Assembly (NCBI RefSeq): GCF_016427565.1
Contig: NZ_JAELXT010000008.1
Span: 110,741 to 174,740 of the forward strand
Length of the DNA: 64,000 bases
Direction of reading: 5' to 3'
DNA from: Microvirga splendida
Lineage (GTDB): Bacteria > Pseudomonadota > Alphaproteobacteria > Rhizobiales > Beijerinckiaceae
Positions 46,815 to 53,811 of the stretch are shown in pieces. Position 1 is the stretch's first letter; every line of letters starts with the position of its first letter. A program made the position numbers and the translations under genes. The notes beneath the pieces were generated by a model that was not told the origin of the DNA, made no database searches, and saw only the letters and a list, made by a program, of their open reading frames with translations.

Positions 46815-47515
46815 TGCCGGGCATTCGCGGAGCGGGCCTTATCCTTCTCATCGGCGCCTTTCTGGTGGGGCTCTTCGCCGAGGACACTATCGGCGAGTTC
46901 TCCCCTCTGGAGGCCGCAGGGCTGCTGGCCATGGGCGGCCTCTGCCTCCTCATGGCGGCCTCCATCGTCGAGGGTTTCGCCCGCCACTGGACCTATGGGG
47001 TGCAGTCCATTGCCGTCAGCGGCGGCATCCTCATCGCCCTGCTCGTCACCTACGCGTCCCGCGACGAGTTGCAGGCCGTGATCGACCGCGCCATCGGCGA
47101 CATCGCGGTCGGCCGCACCGTCACCACGCCCGAGGGCGAGGTGGTGGCCGCACGGCGGATGGACGGCAGCTTCCTGGTGCAGGGCGAGGTGAACGGCCGC
47201 GACACGCGCTTCATCTTCGACACGGGCGCCAGCACCGTGGTCCTGCGGGCGGAGAACGCCGCGACTCTCGGCTTCGACCCAGAGGACCTGAACTACTCGA
47301 TCCCCGTCTCGACCGCCAACGGCGCAGCTTTGGCCGCTCCCGTGGTGATCGAGCGCCTGACCGTCGGGACGATCACGGAGCGCAACGTTCGCGCGCTCAT
47401 CGCCCGCACGGGCGTGCTCCACGCGAACCTCCTCGGCATGAGCTTCCTCGAGCGCCTCGGCTCCTATGAAGTGCGCGGGAACCGGCTGATCCTGCGGGCG
47501 AGACAAGAGCCCTAG
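46814..47515 (+). CDS. retropepsin-like aspartic protease with membrane anchor (TIGR02281 type)
   Basis: 233 residues. Two or three hydrophobic helices occupy residues about 5-85. The periplasmic or cytoplasmic C-terminal domain carries FIFDTGASTVVLRAENA, the retropepsin active site with its D-T-G-A, followed by the flap-like YSIPVSTANGAALAAP and HANLLGMSFLERLGSYEVRG. It resembles RC1339/APRc-like single-domain aspartic proteases that work as dimers. Start overlaps the DUF1289 stop. Confidence 0.9.
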   Translation: MPGIRGAGLILLIGAFLVGLFAEDTIGEFSPLEAAGLLAMGGLCLLMAASIVEGFARHWTYGVQSIAVSGGILIALLVTYASRDELQAVIDRAIGDIAVGRTVTTPEGEVVAARRMDGSFLVQGEVNGRDTRFIFDTGASTVVLRAENAATLGFDPEDLNYSIPVSTANGAALAAPVVIERLTVGTITERNVRALIARTGVLHANLLGMSFLERLGSYEVRGNRLILRARQEP

Positions 47516-47578
47516 TTCGGAACCAAGACCTGCGGCCTCTCTTGTCGAAATGCGTCAACGGCATTCTCGGAGATCCGC

Positions 47579-48115
47579 ATGAAGATGAACGGCACAGTGG
47601 CGGCTGACCTCGCCAAGGGAGCCGCCGCAGGCGCGGCCGCCACCTGGGTCATGGACCGGGTCGATTGGTACATGGTGGAGCACGAGGATCCAGAAGCGTG
47701 GCGGCGAACGCAGCACGTGCGCCCGAACGGCAAGGACCCGGCTCACAACATGGTGGGGGCCATGGCGAAAGCGGTTGGCCGCGCGCCGCCAGCCCAGCCG
47801 CATCCGGCGGGCATTGCTATGCACTACGCCCTGGCCATGTCCTCGACCGCCGTTTACGGCACCATGCGCCGGCACATTCCGGACGGCGTGATCGGCCGGG
47901 GCCTTGTGCTCGGCCTCGGCATCTTGGCCATCGAGGATGAGCTGATCAACCCGGCGCTGGGATTTGCCGCGCCACCCCGCCGCTATCCATGGCAGGCCCA
48001 TGCCCGCGGCCTCGTCGCCCATCTGGTCCTCGGCCTCGTGACGGAAGCCGTCCTGAGCGCCGTCGACAGCCGCACGCGATCAAGCTCGCGGCGGCAGGAG
48101 GCGCGACGCCGATGA
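47579..48115 (+). CDS. hypothetical inner-membrane protein (YagU/DUF1440-like)
   Basis: 178 residues with weak hydrophobic helices at about 8-25, 75-95, 103-120 and 140-160. The pattern ADLAKGAAAGAAATWVMDRVDWYMVEHED near the N-terminus, seen here by its core GAAAGAAATWVMDRVDWYM, resembles YagU-like inner-membrane proteins. The C-terminus is Arg/Ser-rich. Family assignment is tentative and no function can be stated. It converges with dusA, two bases apart. Confidence 0.72.
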   Translation: MKMNGTVAADLAKGAAAGAAATWVMDRVDWYMVEHEDPEAWRRTQHVRPNGKDPAHNMVGAMAKAVGRAPPAQPHPAGIAMHYALAMSSTAVYGTMRRHIPDGVIGRGLVLGLGILAIEDELINPALGFAAPPRRYPWQAHARGLVAHLVLGLVTEAVLSAVDSRTRSSSRRQEARRR

Positions 48116-48117
48116 AA

Positions 48118-49113
48118 TCAGGCTGAGGCGGCCAGCAGGGCCGGTTCCGCCCGGGAGACGTGCGCCACCGCGTCCCGCAGGGTCTGCAGGTTCGCGCCCG
48201 GCTTCACCGCCTCGGTCGCCAGATGGCGGCGATAGGCGCGTGCGCCGGGGCGGCCGGTGAAGAGGCCGAGCATGTGCCGGGTGATGTTGTGCAGGCGCTC
48301 GCCCTTGGCGAGATGCTCCGCAACATAGGGCTCGTAGGCCTCCACCGCCTCGAACCCGTCGGCCACGGGGGCCGTCTCGCCGTAAAGCTCGGGGTCCACC
48401 CCGAGCAGGATCTCGGGCTCGTGATAGGCCACGCGGCCGAGCATCACGCCGTCAACATGCCTCAGGTGCTCATAGATCTCCGGCCAGGTCTTGATGCCGC
48501 CATTGATGGCGACCGGCAGGTCCGGCCGCGCCTGCTTCAGGCGGTAGACCCTGGGATAGTCGAGCGGCGGAATATCCCGGTTCTCCTTGGGCGACAGGCC
48601 CTGCAGCCAGGCCTTGCGGGCATGGACCGTCAGCTCGTCGCAGCCGGCCGCCACCACGCAATCGGTGAGACGGTTCAGGGCCTCCTCCGTGTCCTGGTCG
48701 TCCACCCCGATCCGGCACTTCACCGTCACCGGCAGGGAGACGGCCGCCTTCATGGCCGCCACGCACTCGCCCACCAGCTTTGGCTCCTGCATCAGGCAGG
48801 CGCCGAAGCGGCCGTTCTGCACCCGGTCGGAGGGGCAGCCGACGTTCAGGTTGACCTCGTCATAGCCGAACTCGGCGCAGATCCTGGCGGCTTCCGCCAG
48901 ATCCTTCGGATCGGACCCGCCAAGCTGCACCGCCACCGGATGTTCAGCGCCGCTGAACCCGAGCAGCCGCTCCCGCGGCCCATGAATGACCGCCCCCGTG
49001 GTGACCATCTCCGTATAAAGCCGCGCCCGACGCGACAGAACGCGATGGAACGCCCGGCAGTGCCGGTCTGTCCAGTCCATCATGGGGGCCACGGTGAAAA
49101 ATTTCTGGGTCAT
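48118..49113 (-). CDS. dusA: tRNA-dihydrouridine synthase A
   Basis: 331-residue FMN enzyme reducing uridines 20/20a in the tRNA D loop. Diagnostic segments are VAPMMDWTDRHCRAFHR, LGGSDPKDLAEAARICAEFG, EVNLNVGCPSDRVQNGRFGA (catalytic Cys in VGCPS) and HARKAWLQGLSPKENRDIPP, which separates DusA from DusB and DusC. Complete. Confidence 0.96.
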   Translation of the reverse strand: MTQKFFTVAPMMDWTDRHCRAFHRVLSRRARLYTEMVTTGAVIHGPRERLLGFSGAEHPVAVQLGGSDPKDLAEAARICAEFGYDEVNLNVGCPSDRVQNGRFGACLMQEPKLVGECVAAMKAAVSLPVTVKCRIGVDDQDTEEALNRLTDCVVAAGCDELTVHARKAWLQGLSPKENRDIPPLDYPRVYRLKQARPDLPVAINGGIKTWPEIYEHLRHVDGVMLGRVAYHEPEILLGVDPELYGETAPVADGFEAVEAYEPYVAEHLAKGERLHNITRHMLGLFTGRPGARAYRRHLATEAVKPGANLQTLRDAVAHVSRAEPALLAASA

Positions 49114-49343
49114 CTCGAAACTGGCATTTTAGGAGAGTTTTCCGACGATTGGTCCTTGCCACAGGCTTTTCCAATATGGTGGCTGCGATCTCAAGGAAAA
49201 TAAGCGACCGTTGGTGTCACACACGATTGAAGCCGGTCTCTCCCCATGGCCACGCTACCGCAATGTCGCCCGATTGAGCCTGTGACCTGAAGGCTCGACC
49301 TGACCACCCTTCCCGAGATCACGCGTCAGGTGAGGATGGATCC

Positions 49344-50138
49344 ATGCAGATCAACTGGCTGCAACTCACGGAAGGTCCCGCAGACATTCCTGTTCCCACC
49401 TATGGTCAATATGGAGGGCCGAACTGGTCAGGCGGCGAAGTTGTCGGCGACAACGAGCCGGGGAACTACTCCGTCCCGCCGGAGGACCGCCTCGATGCGC
49501 TGTTCCTCGTTCACGACCAAGCTTATGATCAGCCGAACACGCTTCTGCGCGCTCAGGCCGATCTGCTGCTGATCCAAGGGATTCTGGAGCAACCGGCGGA
49601 CGAGGTGACGGGAGAAGGCGACCTGTACGCGGGTGGAGCGGTTCTGGCGATGCTCTATCAGATTGCCGTCGTCAACAACCACCCGGAACTCCTGCTGCAG
49701 GTTGATGTAGGGCAGATCGTCGAGGGCGCTATCGCCCGCATCGAGGAAGGCAGCATCACGCCCGAACCGCAGGAAATCGCCGGGTTCGTCGGCTGGCTGG
49801 GCACAATCGGCCAGGCGCTCGCAGCCTCCGAGAGCCCGATTGCGAAGGCGGCTGCCGGGGCAGTCCTCGACCTTGCCGGCTCCCTCGGCTCGGCGCCGAC
49901 GAACTTTCAGGATGTGCTCACGGACGAGGCGATCGACTTCCTCCAGGACGCGGCGCCGCAGCTCGCGAACGCAGTCGAGACCATCGTCGACGGCTCCTGC
50001 CAATCTGACGTCGAGCAGTTCCTAGACGATGCTTCCGACTGGCTCAGCGATGTGACGACTCACCCCATCGCCCCGGAGCCCTTGACGGCGATCAAAGGCA
50101 AGTTCGCCTTTCTTGAGTACCACGATCTCCTGATCTGA
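49344..50138 (+). CDS. orphan protein with phospholipase A2-like active-site motif
   Basis: 264 residues from ATG 49344 with GAGG upstream. No signal peptide. Residues 20-31 read YGQYGGPNWSGG, resembling the calcium loop of parvovirus-type PLA2 (YLGPGN). Residues 46-64 read PEDRLDALFLVHDQAYDQP, matching the helix with the catalytic His-Asp pair (H57-D58) and a following Tyr-Asp; D73 in QADLLL could be the supporting Asp. The remaining 170 residues are helical, acidic and unlike anything I recognise. It may be a secreted or toxin-like phospholipase, or a structural relic. It precedes the orphan DnaB-like gene on the same strand after 211 bp. Confidence 0.65.
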   Translation: MQINWLQLTEGPADIPVPTYGQYGGPNWSGGEVVGDNEPGNYSVPPEDRLDALFLVHDQAYDQPNTLLRAQADLLLIQGILEQPADEVTGEGDLYAGGAVLAMLYQIAVVNNHPELLLQVDVGQIVEGAIARIEEGSITPEPQEIAGFVGWLGTIGQALAASESPIAKAAAGAVLDLAGSLGSAPTNFQDVLTDEAIDFLQDAAPQLANAVETIVDGSCQSDVEQFLDDASDWLSDVTTHPIAPEPLTAIKGKFAFLEYHDLLI

Positions 50139-50349
50139 ATGTCGACTCCGACCTCACGGTCTTTCAAATGAGTGCCCGATTTCCGGCTGGGCAGAAGTGC
50201 GCTATGCTCTGATTCCGGCGCGGCCCACGCCTCCCCCCTCCACCGGGAAAGTATCATCCATACGGGGCTAAGACGATCATCGGACCGACTGTTCGAGCGC
50301 CCAGCATAAGGAGGGACTGCGAATACTGCTCGCAATAGGAGGTTTATCG

Positions 50350-51063
50350 ATGAGGCTGTCTGCGCCTATTTTTCACTTGAAACGTAAAGCCAAGCTCCTG
50401 TCGCGCGACGAAGGCATTCCGCTGCACAAGGCGCTTGACCGAATTGCCGTCCAGGAAGGCTATAGCGGCTGGAGCTTGCTGGCATCGAAGCAGTCTGCGC
50501 TTGCGCCCGCCGGCAAGATTTTTGCGCAACTCGTCCCTGGAGACTTGATGCTGCTGGGTGCGCGACCGGGCCAAGGCAAAACCTTGATGAGCCTCGAACT
50601 TGCCGTGGAAGCGATGAGATCCGGCAAACGCTGCGCCTTCTACTCGCTGGAATATACGGAGAAGGACATTCTGGAGCGCTTTCGCGCCATCGGCGTGGAG
50701 CCGGCACAATTCGACGGGCAATTCGATTTCGATTGTTCGGACGCCATCCAGGCCGACTACATCATCGCCGCGCTGGCTTCCGCACCCCGTGGCACGATAG
50801 CGGTGATTGACTATCTGCAGTTGCTCGATCAGAGGCGCGAAAACCCCGCATTGGAGGTTCAGGTCGGCGCGCTCAGATCATTCGCGCAGGAGCGCGGGAT
50901 GATCATTGTCTTCATCTCTCAGATCGATCGCTCATATGACCCCTCTAAGAAGCCATGTCCCGACATCCGAGATGTCCGATTGCCCAATCCTCTGGACCTG
51001 ACGCTCTTCAGCAAGCTGTGCTTTCTGAACGATGGCGACATCCGGTTTCAGTCCGCACGTTAA
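50350..51063 (+). CDS. stand-alone DnaB-like RecA-fold ATPase
   Basis: 237 residues with a strong ribosome binding site (AGGAGG seven bases before ATG). The N-terminal ~45 residues (KRKAKLLSRDEGIPLHKALD ... GYSGWSLLASK) form a short helical module also seen attached to unrelated domains. The ATPase core has Walker A GARPGQGKT, the DnaB-like CAFYSLEYTEKDILERFRA, Walker B TIAVIDYLQLLDQ and the sensor IIVFISQIDRSYD. It lacks the DnaB primase-interaction domain and is about half the length of a replicative helicase. Probably a regulator or accessory ATPase. DNA binding is unproven. Confidence 0.75.
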   Translation: MRLSAPIFHLKRKAKLLSRDEGIPLHKALDRIAVQEGYSGWSLLASKQSALAPAGKIFAQLVPGDLMLLGARPGQGKTLMSLELAVEAMRSGKRCAFYSLEYTEKDILERFRAIGVEPAQFDGQFDFDCSDAIQADYIIAALASAPRGTIAVIDYLQLLDQRRENPALEVQVGALRSFAQERGMIIVFISQIDRSYDPSKKPCPDIRDVRLPNPLDLTLFSKLCFLNDGDIRFQSAR

Positions 51064-51076
51064 GCGGACGACCTTC

Positions 51077-51110
51077 GACCGCGGGTGTTCCCACATCCGC
51101 GGTTTGGTCG
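51077..51110 (+). terminator. possible terminator hairpin
   Basis: CCGCGG-...-CCGCGG with outer GACC/GGTC pairs just after the DnaB-like stop. The T-tract is weak (GGTTTGG), so this is tentative. Confidence 0.35.
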
Positions 51111-51159
51111 TCGGCAGCTCTGAGCCTCGTCCCCCCGGGAACGCGAGTGACGTCAGGCT

Positions 51160-51630
51160 CTAAACCACCCCCGCGACCTTCGCATCCAGCACGGACGCCG
51201 CCGCACGCGGGTCGAGCTTTACCTGTAGTCCCCTCTGCCCGCCGTTGATGAAAACCTCCGCGTGCTCGAAGGACGCCTGCTCCAGCACGGTCGGGATGCG
51301 CTTCTTCTGGCCGAAGGGGCTGATGCCACCCACGTGGTAGCCGGTGATGCGCTCGGCATCCGCCGGCTTCATCATCTGGGCGGCCTTGCCGCCGAGCGCC
51401 GAGGCGAGCTTCTTCAGGTTCACCTCCTGGTCGGAGGGAAGGATCACGCAGGCCGGCTTGTTGTCCACCAGCACCATCAGGGTTTTCAGCACGCTCGACG
51501 GATCGGCCCCCATGGCCTCGGCCGCCTGCAGGCCGATGCGCTCCGCATTCGGGTCGTACTCGTATGAGTGCACTGTGAAGGACACGCCGGCCTGCTGCAG
51601 GGCCAACGTCGCGCGGGTGGTCTTGGACAT
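51160..51630 (-). CDS. ybaK: YbaK/EbsC-type Cys-tRNA(Pro) deacylase
   Basis: 156 residues from ATG 51630 (the frame continues to 51693). It removes mis-charged cysteine from tRNA-Pro. Motifs: SVLKTLMVLVDNKPACVILPSDQ with the catalytic-side Lys, VNLKKLASALGGKAAQMM, and TGYHVGGISPFGQKKRIPT. The C-terminal NGGQRGLQVKLDPR is standard. Confidence 0.93.
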   Translation of the reverse strand: MSKTTRATLALQQAGVSFTVHSYEYDPNAERIGLQAAEAMGADPSSVLKTLMVLVDNKPACVILPSDQEVNLKKLASALGGKAAQMMKPADAERITGYHVGGISPFGQKKRIPTVLEQASFEHAEVFINGGQRGLQVKLDPRAAASVLDAKVAGVV

Positions 51631-51659
51631 GGTCGACGATAATTTAGCGCCAGCCCCGA

Positions 51660-52280
51660 TCAGTGATCGTGCTTGTGTCCGTGGTGGCCGCATCCGCAGC
51701 CGGGGCCATGCTCGTGATGATGCGCATGGTCGTGGTGATGATCGTGCTTGTGATCATGGGAGTGCCCATGGTCATGGGAATGGCCGTGAGCGTGCGCGTG
51801 CTCATGGCTGTGCGCGTGGCCATGATGGTGGTGGCCATGGTCGTGATCGCACACATGGGTGCTGCGCTCCGGCTTGAACGGGCGCTCCACCGGGGTCACG
51901 GTGCAGCCCTGCCCGCGCGCCAACTCGGCCAAGGCCGGGTTGTTCTCGATGTAGAGAGCATCTGCGGTCATCTCAGCGAGGCCGTGATTGCTGCCGAGAT
52001 GCCAAGCGAGGCGCATGAGGCGTAAAGGATTTTCGGCCCTCACCTCGAGCAGGGACTCAGGCGCAGCCTTCACCTGGACGAGATGCCCGTCCTCGAGCCG
52101 CAGGGCGTCGCCGTCGTTGATGGTGGTCTCCATGTCGAGGTCGAGATGGATCTCGGTCCCACCCGCTCCCTTGAGCGCTCCATGGCGGCGGTTTCTCGCC
52201 GCGTGGTCGAGGGTGATGGTGTCGACGACGCGGTCGGCCTTCACGGCGGGCTTGCGGACGATGGTGGTGACGCGGGGCAT
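51660..52280 (-). CDS. ureE: urease accessory protein UreE with long His-rich tail
   Basis: 206 residues from ATG 52280. The N-terminal UreE beta domain contains RNRRHGALKGAGGTEIHLDL, and the metal-binding second domain contains LRLMRLAWHLGSNHGLAEM and CTVTPVERPFKPE. The last ~60 residues are a His/Asp tail with more than 30 His (HDHGHHHHGHAHSHEHAHAH is part of it), a nickel store in other UreE proteins. No urease structural genes are beside it; it lies at the end of a purine-catabolism cluster, whose end product urea would need urease. It delivers nickel to urease. Confidence 0.92.
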   Translation of the reverse strand: MPRVTTIVRKPAVKADRVVDTITLDHAARNRRHGALKGAGGTEIHLDLDMETTINDGDALRLEDGHLVQVKAAPESLLEVRAENPLRLMRLAWHLGSNHGLAEMTADALYIENNPALAELARGQGCTVTPVERPFKPERSTHVCDHDHGHHHHGHAHSHEHAHAHGHSHDHGHSHDHKHDHHHDHAHHHEHGPGCGCGHHGHKHDH

Positions 52281-52353
52281 GGGTTCGTCTCGGTCTGTGT
52301 TCGGGTGAAGCTCAGATAGGCAGCCTGGCCGGGCGCTGCCACCCGGCCGGTCA

Positions 52354-52839
52354 TTAATAAGGGATCTTGTCGTCCTTGTCCGCCCAGGCATCGAACACCG
52401 CCTTGGCCTCCAGGCTCGGCTGATGGTCCATGGGGATCAGGCGCTCGGAGACCGGCTTGGGGATCTCGTCGTAGATCAGGCTGTCGTCGAAGCCGATCTC
52501 AGCGGCGTCCTGCCGGGTGTTGGCATAGACAATGCGGCCCACCCGCGCCCAATAGGCGGAGGCAAGGCACATGGGGCACGGCTCGCAGCTCGTGTAAAGG
52601 GTGGCGCCCTCCAGGGAATGGGTGCCGACGGCCTCGCAGGCGCGGCGGATCGCCGTGACCTCCGCATGGGCCGTCGGGTCCTTGGCGGAGGTGACCTGGT
52701 TCCAGCCCTCGGCCAGAACCCTGCCGTCGCGCACGATCACGGCGCCGAAGGGGCCGCCGGCCCCCTGCTCCATATGCTCGCGGGACAGCTCAACGGCGCG
52801 CGCCAGATGGCGCTGATCTTCAAGTCGGTTGGTGCTCAT
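52354..52839 (-). CDS. guaD: guanine deaminase (small, CDA-fold)
   Basis: 161 residues of the cytidine-deaminase fold. The zinc site is HAEVTAIRRA (His and catalytic Glu) and SCEPCPMCLASAYWARVG (two Cys). The tail GFDDSLIYDEIPKPVSERLIP closely resembles Bacillus GuaD, which deaminates guanine to xanthine, rather than TadA. Position after xdhC in a purine cluster supports this. A general nucleoside deaminase is the alternative. Confidence 0.88.
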   Translation of the reverse strand: MSTNRLEDQRHLARAVELSREHMEQGAGGPFGAVIVRDGRVLAEGWNQVTSAKDPTAHAEVTAIRRACEAVGTHSLEGATLYTSCEPCPMCLASAYWARVGRIVYANTRQDAAEIGFDDSLIYDEIPKPVSERLIPMDHQPSLEAKAVFDAWADKDDKIPY

Positions 52840-52845
52840 GGGGCT

Positions 52846-53811
52846 TTATGTATCGTTCGAGGCTGCCGGAGGCGAGAAATTTCGATTGACCGGCCCGTGC
52901 TCCCGCACCTGCAGCAGTTGCGCGGTCACGGAGGCCGCGATGATGGCCGGGTCCTTGTCCTCGATGCCGGGCAGCCCGATGGGGCAGACGAGGGAGCGGA
53001 TCGTCTCCTCGGGGAGAGCGAGCTCCCTAAAGCGCTTCTCGAAGCGCGCCCGCTTCGTGGCGCTGCCGATGAGGCCGACATAGGGAAAATCCCGCCTCAG
53101 GGCCGCCGCCGTGATCGCCATGTCGAGGGGGTGGTCGTGGGTCATGACCAGGATGAGCGAATCCGGCTTGGCCTCGTCGATCTCGGCCTCCGGATCCCAC
53201 ATGCGCACGGCCTTCGCGTTCGGCGGCAGATGCGCGGGAAAGGCATCGTCCCGGTCGTCGAGCCAGCGCACGGCGAACGGCAGAGGCGCGAGCGACAGCA
53301 CCAGCGCCCGGCCCACATGGCCGGCGCCGAACAGGAGAACGGGGGTGCGAACCTCGCCATGGGTCTCGCGCCAGCCGGTCCAGCGGTCGTCGCCGACGGC
53401 CGAGGAGAACTCGCGCCTCACGCGCCCATCGTCCATCCGGCATTCAAGCTCGAAGAGTCCACCTCCCGACTCCGCTTCGACGAGCGGCGCAAGGTCTTCC
53501 ATATCGCGGCCGTCAAAGGCCTCGATCAGGATCTTCACCCGCCCGCCGCAGCATTGGCCGAGATCGGGCCCGAGCGCCTGATCGACGATCCGGGCCGGAC
53601 CGCGGCCAGCACGGAGCATCTCGCGGGCGATGTCGAGCATGCGGAATTCGAGCTGCCCGCCGCCGATGGTGCCGTGGAAGGCGCCGTCGGGCCGCACCAC
53701 CATGCGCGCGCCGACCTCGCGGGGGGCGGAGCCTTTCACGTCATGGACGGAGATGAGGGCGGCGGCTCCGTGCCGCTGCACGAAGTCGGCAAGCTGGCGC
53801 CAGACCCTCAC
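52846..53811 (-). CDS. xdhC: xanthine dehydrogenase accessory protein XdhC
   Basis: 321 residues from GTG 53811, overlapping the xdhB stop (GTGA). XdhC binds and protects sulfurated molybdenum cofactor and inserts it into XdhB. Features: ALISVHDVKGSAPREVGARM, TIGGGQLEFRMLD, QCCGGRVKILIE with the conserved Cys pair, and the Rossmann motif VLLFGAGHVGRALVL. The C-terminus PYVGLIGSATKRARFEKRFR is family-typical. It is co-transcribed with guaD six bases downstream. Confidence 0.94.
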   Translation of the reverse strand: MRVWRQLADFVQRHGAAALISVHDVKGSAPREVGARMVVRPDGAFHGTIGGGQLEFRMLDIAREMLRAGRGPARIVDQALGPDLGQCCGGRVKILIEAFDGRDMEDLAPLVEAESGGGLFELECRMDDGRVRREFSSAVGDDRWTGWRETHGEVRTPVLLFGAGHVGRALVLSLAPLPFAVRWLDDRDDAFPAHLPPNAKAVRMWDPEAEIDEAKPDSLILVMTHDHPLDMAITAAALRRDFPYVGLIGSATKRARFEKRFRELALPEETIRSLVCPIGLPGIEDKDPAIIAASVTAQLLQVREHGPVNRNFSPPAASNDT

